From assembly GCF_006539865.1 (NCBI RefSeq), contig NZ_BJNV01000035.1, positions 1 through 50,428 on the forward strand: 50,428 nt of DNA, in the 5' to 3' direction. The translations under genes were made by a program, and so were the position numbers. How positions within the stretch are numbered: the stretch's first letter is position 1; every line of letters begins with the position of its first letter. This document shows positions 18,316 through 26,008 of this stretch, piece after piece. A model generated the notes under the pieces. The model was not told where the DNA came from, ran no database searches, and saw only the letters and a list, made by a program, of their open reading frames with translations. The stretch comes from Zoogloea ramigera. Its GTDB lineage: Bacteria; Pseudomonadota; Gammaproteobacteria; Burkholderiales; Rhodocyclaceae.

Positions 18316-19205
18316 GGGATGTCCGGACGGGTTGGGTCTTGGTGGGCCTGGCGCGCAGGCGCGGCGGGCGCCCCCGACGGGCGCTTGTAGCGGTTGTAGC
18401 CCCACAGGTACTGGGCCGGGTTTTCGCGGATCTGAGCTTCCATCTCGCGGTTGATCGCGGCGGCACGGGCTTCGGTGTCGCCTGCCAGGGGCGTCAGCGC
18501 CGGGCGCAGGTGCAGGTGGAAGCCGGCCCCGCCGGGCAGGCGCTCGGCCCAGGCAAACAGGGTCGTCACGCCGGCCACCTCGGAGAGCCGGGCGGCGAGG
18601 GTCATGGTGTAGGCCGGCCGGCCGAAGAAGGGCAGCCAGGCGCCCTCGCCGCTGCCGGGCACCTGGTCGGGCAGCATTCCGACGGCCTCGCGGGCACGCA
18701 GCGCCTTGATCAGCCGGCGCACGCCGCCCACGTCGGCGGGGGCGATGTGCATGTTGCCGCGGCTGCGCCCGGCGTTGATGAGCGGCTGCAGCACGGCCTT
18801 CTTGGGCGCCCGGTAGAGCACCGTGATGGGCTTGTGGGTGGAGAAATACTGGGCGGTGATCTCGAAGCAGCCCAGGTGCGGCGTGATGAACAGGATGCCG
18901 CCGCCCGCGGCTTCGGCCGCCTCGACGTGCTCCCAGCCGCTCACCCGGACGACCCGGGCGACCAGGTCGGGCTGGGGGCGCAGCAGCATCCAGGGCAGCT
19001 CGAGCGCCTGCTTGCCGATTTCGCCGACCGCCTGTTTCCACAGCCGCGCGGCCTCATCGGGCCCCAGGGCGTGTTCGAGATTGCTGCGCAGGCGCCGCCG
19101 GTAGGTGGGCGAAAAGGCGTAGGTGAGCCAGCCGGCCAGCACGCCAAAAGCCTGCAGCAGCCCGAGGGGCAGGCGGGCGAGGAGGGAGAAGATCAGGGAC
19201 GCCAT
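18312..19205 (-). CDS. LpxL/HtrB-family lipid A acyltransferase (first of pair)
   Basis: This 297-residue acyltransferase is homologous to its downstream partner. A hydrophobic N-terminus (LIFSLLARLPLGLLQAFGVLAG) is followed by YRRRLRSNLEHALG. The catalytic HX4E is HLGCFE in ILFITPHLGCFEITAQYF, followed by VGMLPDQVPGSGEGAWLPFFGRPA and the C-terminal QYLWGYNRYKRP. The last segment is NRYKRP rather than HRRFK, as in the LpxL-like subgroup where the family signature is looser. It probably performs one of the two late acylations of lipid A. It is divergent from metK across a 258-base regulatory region. Little Shine-Dalgarno sequence is visible before the ATG. Confidence 0.88.
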   Translation of the reverse strand: MASLIFSLLARLPLGLLQAFGVLAGWLTYAFSPTYRRRLRSNLEHALGPDEAARLWKQAVGEIGKQALELPWMLLRPQPDLVARVVRVSGWEHVEAAEAAGGGILFITPHLGCFEITAQYFSTHKPITVLYRAPKKAVLQPLINAGRSRGNMHIAPADVGGVRRLIKALRAREAVGMLPDQVPGSGEGAWLPFFGRPAYTMTLAARLSEVAGVTTLFAWAERLPGGAGFHLHLRPALTPLAGDTEARAAAINREMEAQIRENPAQYLWGYNRYKRPSGAPAAPARQAHQDPTRPDIP

Positions 19206-19251
19206 CAGCGGGAGTGGTCGACGAGGTGGGGAAATCGGTGGGGCGGCCGCA

Positions 19252-19279
19252 TTGACGGCCTGGAAAGCAAAGTTATAAT
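19252..19279 (+). promoter_or_regulatory. Sigma-70 promoter of metK
   Basis: TTGACG (19252-19257) and a perfect TATAAT (19274-19279) are separated by 16 bp. A start site near 19286 leaves a leader of about 180 nt before the metK ATG, much longer than a housekeeping gene needs. Confidence 0.8.
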
Positions 19280-19315
19280 TGTGATTCCGCCGAGTTAATC
19301 CGACAACTTGCAGGG

Positions 19316-19445
19316 CGGAGCGGGCTACGGTTTACCGGGTTCGAGGCCGATATCGGGTCAGCACGATATCTCGCCGTCCAAATACTGCTAAAGCGTCGCC
19401 GCTCCGAAACCCCCGAGACGGCAACGCCGTAACCCGGGGGTTTTT
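19316..19445 (+). promoter_or_regulatory. Structured metK leader, candidate riboswitch or attenuator
   Basis: A long-range stem GGAGCGG (19317-19323) / CCGCTCC (19399-19405) encloses about 75 nt and is immediately followed by a terminator hairpin. Inside it, GATATCG (19349-19355) pairs with CGATATC (19364-19370) around an 8-nt loop. CCGGGTT (19335-19341), within the enclosed region, is a perfect 7-nt complement of AACCCGG (19431-19437) in the 3' arm of the terminator. That makes an antiterminator that would exclude termination. MetK makes S-adenosylmethionine, so SAM or a related metabolite is the natural ligand guess, but the leader does not match SAM or SAH aptamer consensus sequences I can recall. 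The GATATC inverted repeat could instead be an operator for a DNA-binding repressor. The pairings are read directly; the regulatory role is inference. Confidence 0.6.
19407..19445 (+). terminator. Terminator hairpin in the metK leader (attenuator)
   Basis: AAACCCCCG (19407-19415) pairs with CGGGGGTTT (19435-19443), with an inner ACGGC-AAC-GCCGT hairpin (19418-19430) and TTTTT at 19441-19445. The hairpin ends only 7 nt before the metK Shine-Dalgarno AGGAG. It lies between the metK promoter and the coding region, so it can only make sense as a conditional stop. Confidence 0.7.
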
Positions 19446-19463
19446 GTGTTTCAGGAGCATGCA

Positions 19464-20630
19464 ATGGCCAAAGAATACCTGTTTACCTCCGAATCCGTTT
19501 CTGAAGGCCACCCCGACAAGGTTGCCGACCAGATCTCCGATGCGGTTCTCGACGCCATCCTCGCCAAGGACCCGCGGGGCCGGGTGGCTTGCGAGACGCT
19601 GGTGTCCACCGGCCTCGTGGTGATCTCCGGCGAGATCACCACCAAGGCCGACATCAACTACATGGACATCGCCCGCGAAACCGTGCGGCGCATCGGCTAC
19701 GACGATTCCGACATCGGCTTCGACTATAAGAGCTGCGCGGTGCTCACCGCGATCAACCGCCAGTCCGCCGACATCGCCCAGGGCGTCAATGAGGGCGAAG
19801 GCCTCGACCTCGACCAGGGCGCCGGCGACCAGGGCCTGATGTTCGGCTACGCCTGCAACGAGACGCCGAGCCTGATGCCCTTCCCGATCTACTACGCCCA
19901 CCGCATCATGCAGCGCCAGGCGGAGGTGCGTAAGGACGGCCGTCTGCCCTTCCTGCGCCCGGATGCCAAGAGCCAGCTCACGGTGCGCTATGTTGACGGC
20001 AAGCCGGTGGCCATCGACACCGTGGTGGTGTCCACCCAGCACAACCCGGACATCTCCTACGACGACCTCAAGGAGGCGGTCATCGAAGAGGTGATCAAGC
20101 CGGTGCTGCCCAAGGAGATGCTCTCCGCCAACACCCGCTACCTGATCAACCCCACCGGGCGCTTCGTGATCGGCGGCCCGGCCGGTGACTGCGGCCTCAC
20201 CGGGCGCAAGATCATCGTCGACACCTACGGCGGCGCGGCCCACCACGGCGGTGGCGCATTCTCGGGCAAGGACCCGTCGAAGGTCGACCGCTCGGCGGCC
20301 TACGCGGGTCGTTACGTGGCGAAGAACATCGTCGCCGCGGGCCTCGCCGACCGCTGCGAGGTGCAGGTGGCCTACGCCATCGGCGTCGCCAAGCCGGTGA
20401 GCCTGATGGTCGAAACCTTCGGCACCGGCAAGGTGTCCGACGAGAAGATCGTCGAACTCGTGCAGCGGCACTTCGACCTGCGCCCGAAGGGCATCATCGC
20501 CGCCCTCGACCTGCTGCGCCCGATCTACTCGCGTACCGCCGCCTACGGCCACTTCGGCCGCGAGGAGGTGGATTTCACCTGGGAAACCACCGACAAGGCC
20601 GCGGCGCTGCGGGCCGACGCGGGTCTTTAA
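19464..20630 (+). CDS. metK: S-adenosylmethionine synthase MetK
   Basis: This 388-residue cytosolic enzyme makes S-adenosylmethionine from methionine and ATP. Family motifs are present throughout: [27 protein letters not shown] at the N-terminus; [17 protein letters not shown] (methionine-binding loop); [21 protein letters not shown] (P-loop-like phosphate motif); and [27 protein letters not shown]. The length and start [12 protein letters not shown] are standard. AGGAG lies 6 bases before the ATG, which rejects an in-frame GTG at 19446 inside the terminator. It has its own sigma-70 promoter and a structured leader with terminator. It converges on the phosphoesterase gene with only 15 bases between stop codons. 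Confidence 0.98.
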   Translation: MAKEYLFTSESVSEGHPDKVADQISDAVLDAILAKDPRGRVACETLVSTGLVVISGEITTKADINYMDIARETVRRIGYDDSDIGFDYKSCAVLTAINRQSADIAQGVNEGEGLDLDQGAGDQGLMFGYACNETPSLMPFPIYYAHRIMQRQAEVRKDGRLPFLRPDAKSQLTVRYVDGKPVAIDTVVVSTQHNPDISYDDLKEAVIEEVIKPVLPKEMLSANTRYLINPTGRFVIGGPAGDCGLTGRKIIVDTYGGAAHHGGGAFSGKDPSKVDRSAAYAGRYVAKNIVAAGLADRCEVQVAYAIGVAKPVSLMVETFGTGKVSDEKIVELVQRHFDLRPKGIIAALDLLRPIYSRTAAYGHFGREEVDFTWETTDKAAALRADAGL

Positions 20631-20645
20631 TCCGCCGCCGCTGAC

Positions 20646-22004
20646 TCACAGCCCGCCCGCGCAGCGGGCGTGGGTCAGCATCTGCGCATTCAGCCCGGCG
20701 GGGCCGGCGGAGATGCGGACGTAATTGAGTGAGTAGGGAAAAGCCGCTTCGTTCTTCAGGTCGGCCAGGCGCAGCTTGGTCTGCTTGCCGATTTCGGCGT
20801 AGCGCGTCCACGAGCCCGGGTTGAAGTAGCGCTTGCCGGGCGCCTCGCTCACGCTCCAGTCGTCCGGGCAATGGGTGTGGCCGAGGACGACCACCTCGGC
20901 GATGCTGCCGGCCCGTGTGAGTTCGGCCTTCGCGACCTCCCGGAAGAGCAGCTTGTCGTCCATCTTCTGGGATTCGGCCAGTTGCAGCGTGCCCTGGCCT
21001 GCGCCAAGGGTGCCACCCACCGGCGCCTTGGCCAGCGCGGCTTCCCAGGCGCCCGGGGGCTCACCGGCCATCACCGCAATCATCAGGGCTTCCAGCCGCT
21101 CCGGGTCGCCGGCGAGCGTGGCGTGGATCTTCTCGTCGTCGGCACTGCCGTCCAGGTAGCTGCGGTACCAGCCGCGGAGCGTGGCGCCGATGGCGTCGTC
21201 AGCCTGCATGATCTCCACCAGTTTTCGGGGCAGGGCGCGGGCGTCGGCCTTCTCGCCCAGCGTCACGCCCGGGTGGCGGGCGGCGAAGCGGGCGAACATC
21301 CAGCCGATGCTGGCCAGGCCGAGGGTGTTCTCCCGGGCCAGGATGCGCCACAGGGCGCTGACCGGTTTGATGTTGTCGGCGAAGGGGTAGTTGCCCTCCA
21401 GCCAGTTCACGAACTTCACCATGAACAGGGTGCCCGGGCACATCTCGAGCCGCTGCTCGCCACCGGGGCCGCTGACGAAGGGGTGGGCCCAGTGCCTGAA
21501 CTGGTTGGCCAGGTCGTGCTGATGGCCGTGGGCGATGCGCAGGCGGCCGTCGAAGCGGCTGGTCCAGTCGGCGCCGAGGACGAAGTCGATGGGCCCGGCG
21601 GCGGCGCGCAGGTCGGCCTGGACGCCTTCCCAGAACAAATCCACGTCGTGGTTGCCGGCGGCGAGGGTGACCCGGTTGCCGGCGGCGCTGAAGGCCTTCA
21701 GCGCGGCAAAGACTTCCGGGTGGCCGTCGAGGATCAGCTTGAGCTTGGCGCGGGATTCGCCCTCCGAGCACCACGCGTCGGCCGAGCGCAGGGTGTAGAG
21801 GTGCTGGCCAACCTGGGCGAACTCGAGGAAATCCCCGTTGATGTAGAGCTCGATGCGGCCGGCCTGGCCGTCGTCGGAGGCCCGCAGGGTGTCGATGAAG
21901 CCGGCCAGCTGCTGCTGGTCGAACACGTGGTCGTCGCCCTTGTCGGCGCCGCCGCCGCCCAAGTGCAGGTCGCTGATGACGATCACGACGGGTTTCGCGC
22001 TCAT
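20646..22004 (-). CDS. Calcineurin-like metallophosphoesterase paired with CHAT protease
   Basis: This is a 452-residue enzyme with the dinuclear metal motifs of the calcineurin-like phosphoesterase superfamily: D12-x-H14 (VISDLHLGG), G57-D58 (NGDFLEF), G117-N-H-D (AAGNHDVD), HGHQH at 159-163 and GHTH at 375-378 (VVLGHTHCPDD). A helical insertion of about 200 residues separates the last two motifs, much larger than in minimal family members. No signal peptide is present, so it acts in the cytosol. It might cleave a nucleotide, cyclic nucleotide, nucleic acid or phospholipid; the substrate is not readable. AAGGAG lies 6 bases before the ATG. It follows the CHAT protease gene by 14 bases in the same direction, so the two form an operon. 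It may be a substrate or effector of the protease (inference). Confidence 0.85.
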   Translation of the reverse strand: MSAKPVVIVISDLHLGGGGADKGDDHVFDQQQLAGFIDTLRASDDGQAGRIELYINGDFLEFAQVGQHLYTLRSADAWCSEGESRAKLKLILDGHPEVFAALKAFSAAGNRVTLAAGNHDVDLFWEGVQADLRAAAGPIDFVLGADWTSRFDGRLRIAHGHQHDLANQFRHWAHPFVSGPGGEQRLEMCPGTLFMVKFVNWLEGNYPFADNIKPVSALWRILARENTLGLASIGWMFARFAARHPGVTLGEKADARALPRKLVEIMQADDAIGATLRGWYRSYLDGSADDEKIHATLAGDPERLEALMIAVMAGEPPGAWEAALAKAPVGGTLGAGQGTLQLAESQKMDDKLLFREVAKAELTRAGSIAEVVVLGHTHCPDDWSVSEAPGKRYFNPGSWTRYAEIGKQTKLRLADLKNEAAFPYSLNYVRISAGPAGLNAQMLTHARCAGGL

Positions 22005-22018
22005 GGAAGGCTCCTTCG

Positions 22019-24280
22019 TCAGGCCCGGGCCCGGACGTCGCCCGGGGCGTGCAGGGTGTAGAAAAGCCCGATCGGGATGTTTCGGGCGATGAGTTCGAGG
22101 CGTACCGCCTGGAGGGCCGCGGCGAGGTCGTGGCTGCCGTCCAGGTACAGGCTGCTGATCCGCTGGCCGATGGCGGCGGCGGTGGTCGCCGGCACCGGGC
22201 AGCTGGTGGTCACCAGGCCCAGGGCCTGCTTGTCGCGCCGGAAGGCGGTGTAGAAGTTGGTGAGGGCCAGGGCGCTGTGGGCGCCGGAGCCGCAGGAGTT
22301 GAGGAACACGATGGGCCGGCCGTCGAAGGGCGGCGTGCCGGCAAGGCTGGCCGGCTGGATGAGGTTGGGCGGGGTTCCGCCCAGGTCGATGGCGTTGCCG
22401 GCGCCGCCCAGGCCGTGGCAGAACAGGTAGATCCACTTGCGGGATGGCGCTGCGCCGTTGCCCAGCAGCAGGGCCCGGGCCGCCGCGGGGTCGGCCTCGT
22501 CGCAGGGGATGTTCTGCAGCCGGGCCTGCGCGGCCCAGGCGTGGTGGGACGCGGCCGGCAGGGGCGAGACGCCGGCGAAATCATCGTCGATGGCCGGATT
22601 GACGCACAGGCTGGCGCCGGGCGTCGAATTGCGGTGCGCCTTCTTGTCCTGCGCGATGTTCGAGTCCTGGGGGAGCGTGGTGTGGAAGAGGTAGCGGGCG
22701 CCCCACAGGAGGGCCGGTTTGACTGCCAGGGCGTCGGGGTTTTCGGGGTAGATCATCTCCCAGGGGATGAAGATCGAGTTGGTGATCACCGACACCCGCG
22801 AGTTGGCTGGCAGGGCATTGATGTCGTGCAGGAATTTGGCCAGATCCGGGTCGGCGGTGAGGGTCGCCCATAGCGCCCAGCCGGCCCGGGCGATGGTCAG
22901 GAACATGCCGTCGAGGCTTTTCTGCTGGTTCGAGGTGGGCGGCTGCTGGAAGGGGTCGGTGAGGTAGGACCACAGGGCGTCGCTCGGGACGCTGTCGACG
23001 CTGCTCTTGAACACCGCCACCGCCTGCTCGACGCTCGCCGGGCTCAGCGTGGGGAGGGCGCAGGTGTCGCCGTAGCCGCTCGCGTTGTTGGCGTAGCTGA
23101 CATTCAGCGCGCCGCCCTGGCTGCGGAACACGAGCTGGGCGCCGACCGGCTGGCCGTCGCTGTCGAGGTCGATGTGGCGCACCTCGGCCGCCATGACGAC
23201 CGGGGCGTTGGCCGCGACGATGGGGAGTTCGAGGAAGAAGCTGCCGAGCTGCACGCCGTCGAGGTCGAGGTAGGCCCAGGCGCCGGCGGCGGGGTTGATG
23301 AGCCGGCCCGCCTTCAGCGGAAAGCGGATCTCAGGCTCCAGGCGGCGTTCGACGACCTGCGCGGTCTGGCGGCAGGGCGTGCCGTCGCGGAGGTCGTAGC
23401 CGACCGGCACCAGCATCACGCCGAGGCTGCCGCCGCTTTCGATGGCCTGTTCGAGCTGCGCGCCGGAGGCCACCGCGAGGCTGTCGGCCCGCAGGGCGCC
23501 CAGGAAGAAGACGAGGTCGGCCTCGCCGCCGAGGGCGACGGCGCTGCCGCGGGCGCCCGTGCCTTCGAGGCGAAACTGGAAGTCAACGGTGGGCGGCGGG
23601 CCGGCGGAGGTGTCGGCCGCCGGCAGCTCGGGGGCGGTGTGCTCGAGGTCGGCGAGATCGAGCTGGAAAGCCAGTCCGCGGTGGCCGGGTAGTGCGGTCT
23701 GCGCCAGGATCTCGTCGAAGGCCTTGCTGTCGGCCTGCTGGATATAGGCGAAGCCGCGGTGGTCGCCACCGAGGCTCTTGCTGAAACGTGGCTGCGTTTC
23801 GGCGTGAGGAGCGTTGTGGGTGAGTATTGGTAACCGCGGAGTGGCCAACGTGACGGCGGTGGATTGGAATCGTGCCTTCCCGGCGTCTCCACCGATCGAT
23901 GGCATGTGGATGACCAGCGGCGGCACCGGCCTGGCGGGCGTGCGGAACCTGGCGTTCTGTTGCGCCAGTGTCGGCTTGGTCCGGCCGGGGGCGGCGAGGA
24001 TCACGAACCCTGCCCCGGGTTTTGCGGCCAGGGCCCGTTTGAGGACGAGGCTGGGGCGGGTGAGCGTGAGCTTGCTCCGGGAGGGCTGCGGACGGCTGGC
24101 GATCAGGGCGCGGATCTGTGCGACGAGCGCCCTTGCCTGGGCGGTATCGCCATGGTCGAGGGCCTGGCGGAGCGCCTGCTTCAGGGCGGTGAATTCGGCC
24201 CAGGCCTCCTTGAGCTGGATCCGCAGGCGGAGGTCATCCCGTTCGAGCCGGCGCAGGAACTGCGTTTCGCGGGTGCCCAT
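22019..24280 (-). CDS. CHAT-domain caspase-like protease
   Basis: This is a 753-residue protein. Residues 1-65 are helical and charged, probably a coiled coil (RRLERDDLRLRIQLKEAWAEF), followed by a basic, low-complexity linker (about 65-120). Residues about 200-400 are rich in beta strands. Residues about 495-753 form a CHAT (caspase HetF-associated TPR) protease domain. The catalytic dyad is intact: H622 in IYLFCHGLGG and C663 in IVFLNSCGSGA, with IFIPWEMIYPENP upstream as the usual substrate-pocket segment. CHAT proteases act when a sensor partner is triggered and cut a companion protein, as known for the Csx29 TPR-CHAT protease of type III-E CRISPR and for gasdermin-cutting proteases. The start MGTRE was chosen for the strong GGAGG 7 bases upstream. 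No TPR repeats are seen. A 28-bp near-palindrome lies about 60 bases upstream. Confidence 0.88.
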   Translation of the reverse strand: MGTRETQFLRRLERDDLRLRIQLKEAWAEFTALKQALRQALDHGDTAQARALVAQIRALIASRPQPSRSKLTLTRPSLVLKRALAAKPGAGFVILAAPGRTKPTLAQQNARFRTPARPVPPLVIHMPSIGGDAGKARFQSTAVTLATPRLPILTHNAPHAETQPRFSKSLGGDHRGFAYIQQADSKAFDEILAQTALPGHRGLAFQLDLADLEHTAPELPAADTSAGPPPTVDFQFRLEGTGARGSAVALGGEADLVFFLGALRADSLAVASGAQLEQAIESGGSLGVMLVPVGYDLRDGTPCRQTAQVVERRLEPEIRFPLKAGRLINPAAGAWAYLDLDGVQLGSFFLELPIVAANAPVVMAAEVRHIDLDSDGQPVGAQLVFRSQGGALNVSYANNASGYGDTCALPTLSPASVEQAVAVFKSSVDSVPSDALWSYLTDPFQQPPTSNQQKSLDGMFLTIARAGWALWATLTADPDLAKFLHDINALPANSRVSVITNSIFIPWEMIYPENPDALAVKPALLWGARYLFHTTLPQDSNIAQDKKAHRNSTPGASLCVNPAIDDDFAGVSPLPAASHHAWAAQARLQNIPCDEADPAAARALLLGNGAAPSRKWIYLFCHGLGGAGNAIDLGGTPPNLIQPASLAGTPPFDGRPIVFLNSCGSGAHSALALTNFYTAFRRDKQALGLVTTSCPVPATTAAAIGQRISSLYLDGSHDLAAALQAVRLELIARNIPIGLFYTLHAPGDVRARA

Positions 24281-24340
24281 GCTTGATCCTCCCCGGTTTG
24301 CCTGCTCGCGGTGGGTGCTGATGTACTCAGTGTGGATCAT

Positions 24341-24368
24341 CCGCCGGCAACTTTAAAGTAGCCGGCGG
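24341..24368. promoter_or_regulatory. 28-bp near-perfect palindrome upstream of the CHAT gene
   Basis: CCGCCGGC (24341-24348) and GCCGGCGG (24361-24368) flank an ACTTTAAAGT core; 13 of 14 base pairs of the dyad match. It lies between the stop of the broken MBL gene (11 bases away) and the CHAT start (about 60 bases). No T-run follows on the minus strand, so it is not a classical terminator. It could be an operator for the CHAT/phosphoesterase operon. Confidence 0.5.
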
Positions 24369-24378
24369 AGGCGTTGGC

Positions 24379-25353
24379 TTACTTGCTGCCGGGCAGCGGG
24401 CTGTATTCCACCGGAACCCAGGCGAAGCCCTTGCCTTCGGCGCGCACGTGGCCGACGCCGGGGAAGGGCAGGTGCATGCCGGAGATCAGCTGTTTGTCCT
24501 TGGCGGCCCAGGCAAAGAGCTTCTTGCGGGCGGCGATTGCGGCCTTCTTGTCGCTGTCGAACTCGATGGCCACCTAGGGGCGGGCGAACTGCACCGCGTG
24601 GCTGTGCACCGCGTCGCCGAGGATCAGCAGGCGCTGGCCGGCGGATTCGACGAGGTAGCTGGTGTGGCCCGGGGTGTGGCCGTTGGAGGCCACGGCCTTG
24701 ATGCCGCCGAGGTCCACCTCGCCCGTGAAGGGCTTGAATTTGCCGGCGGCCTGGTAAGGCGCAACCGACTTGCGGGCGATCTCGAAGAAGGGCTTGAAGC
24801 CGTCCGGCGCCTTGGCGGCGTTGGCCTCGGACAGCCAGAAGTCGGCCTCGGTCTGGGCCACACGGATCTCGGCGTTGGGGAACAGCGGCTGGCCGGCGGC
24901 GTCGAGGACGCCGGCCACGTGGTCGGCGTGGAGGTGGTTGAGCAGCACCACGTCGACCTTGTCGGGGCTGTAGCCGGCGGCGCGGAGCTGCTCGCCGATG
25001 AAGCCGAGGGTCGGGCCGAAGGCCTTGGCGGCACCGGCGTCCACCAGGATCAGCTTGCCGCCGGCGTTGATGAGGTAGGCGTTGACGGCGGTCTGGACCT
25101 TGTCGCCGGCCAGGAACTTGCTCGCCAGCAGGCGCTGCACCTCGGCCTTGCTGGCGCCCAGCAGCAGCTTGGCGTCGAGGTCGACGTAGCCGTCGTAGAG
25201 GGCGGTGATCTCGAGATTGCCCAGCGCCATGCGGTAGTAGCCGGGCACCTGGGTGTGCTGCGGGGCGGCTTCGGCGTTGGCTGTGCCGATGGCGGGCGAG
25301 AACGGGACGAGACTGGCGGCGATGGCCAGGGCGCTCAGGGTGCGACGGATCAT
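24379..25353 (-). pseudogene. Periplasmic MBL-fold hydrolase interrupted by an in-frame TAG
   Basis: The frame encodes a signal peptide (MIRRTLSALAIAASLVPFSPAIGTANA) and a metallo-beta-lactamase fold. The motifs are H140-x-H142-x-D144-H145 (LLNHLHADHVAG), GHTPGHTS with H230, and D247 in LILGDAVHSH. Codon 260 is TAG (24574-24576), but the same frame continues for 64 more residues to the natural stop at 24379. That stretch is clearly coding (VAIEFDSDKKAAIAARKKLF and a conserved-looking WVPVEYSPLPGSK end). A single base change from GAG, CAG or AAG explains it. The first 259 residues keep all metal ligands but lose the last strands and helix of the fold, so the product is probably inactive or unstable. 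A sequencing error or amber readthrough cannot be excluded. GGAG lies 8 bases before the ATG. Confidence 0.85.
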
Positions 25354-25411
25354 GGATTGGGCTCCGGTTGAGGGGAGCCGCAAGGATACGCCAGGCAGGT
25401 GTCGTTGGGCT

Positions 25412-25729
25412 TCAGGGCCCGGCATGCACCGCCAGCCAGACGGTGTCGGGGCCGGTGGCGGCGACCCGGTGGCGGCAGCCGGCGGGGATCAGCAGCCAGT
25501 CGCCGGGCGCCAGGGCCTGGCGGCGGCCGTCACCAAACTCGAGCTCGGCGCTGCCCTGGGCGAGCAGCACCCATTCGTCGTCGGGCTGCGCGTACCAGAA
25601 GCCGGGCGGGCTGGCGTGAAAATGGGAGAGGATGCGCTCGATGCGCAGGCCGGGCCTGGTGAAGAGTGTCTCGAAGTGCTCTTCTGCGGCCGGCGGGGGA
25701 ATCTGGGCGAACAGGTTGGCAGCGCGCAT
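25412..25729 (-). CDS. Small cupin-domain protein
   Basis: This is a 105-residue single-domain cupin. Motif 1 is degenerate (GFWYAQPDDEWVLLAQGSAELEFGD), keeping the E...G pattern but not the HxH pair. Motif 2 is present as PGDWLLIPAGCRHRVAATGPD with a metal-type histidine. Such small cupins (phosphomannose-isomerase-like) often bind small ligands or metals without known catalysis. The start ATG has only a weak GGAG upstream. It lies 58 bases before the MBL gene on the same strand and could be co-transcribed with it. Function unknown. Confidence 0.8.
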   Translation of the reverse strand: MRAANLFAQIPPPAAEEHFETLFTRPGLRIERILSHFHASPPGFWYAQPDDEWVLLAQGSAELEFGDGRRQALAPGDWLLIPAGCRHRVAATGPDTVWLAVHAGP

Positions 25730-26008
25730 CGGGCGGCTCCGGGGGCGAGGACGAGCAGGATACGGGGGAGAAAGGCTGAAGAAAAAGGCTGCGCCGGGAT
25801 GAAATCTCTGTTGGGTATTGGGGGCTTTTTTGTGCCCCGGCGCGCCGCGGAAGGACGATGACTCGACTTGGCGGACGCCTTGCCTTCCGGCAGCCGAACC
25901 AAATCAAACCAGAATGTTAAGGGAGCTCGAGCCCGCAAGCCAATTGAAGATGGCCATTGGTGGCATAGCCGCAGCCTATGGCTGTACTGGCACAGCCTTG
26001 CTGGCCGC
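25730..26008. other. Intergenic region downstream of ccmI, no gene seen
   Basis: These 279 bases separate the ccm operon end from the cupin gene and are more AT-rich than their surroundings. GGCTGT-ACTGGC-ACAGCC near 25980 is a 6-bp hairpin that might end the ccm transcript, but no T-run follows. A GGGGC/GCCCC hairpin near 25823 encloses a T-tract in its loop. No open frame here looks coding. Confidence 0.4.

Noticed and set aside
22005-22436. N-terminal extension of the phosphoesterase into the CHAT gene
   Set aside because: The extension is the shifted frame of the CHAT C-terminus; AAGGAG and the family start MSAKPVVIVISDLH define the true start at 22004.
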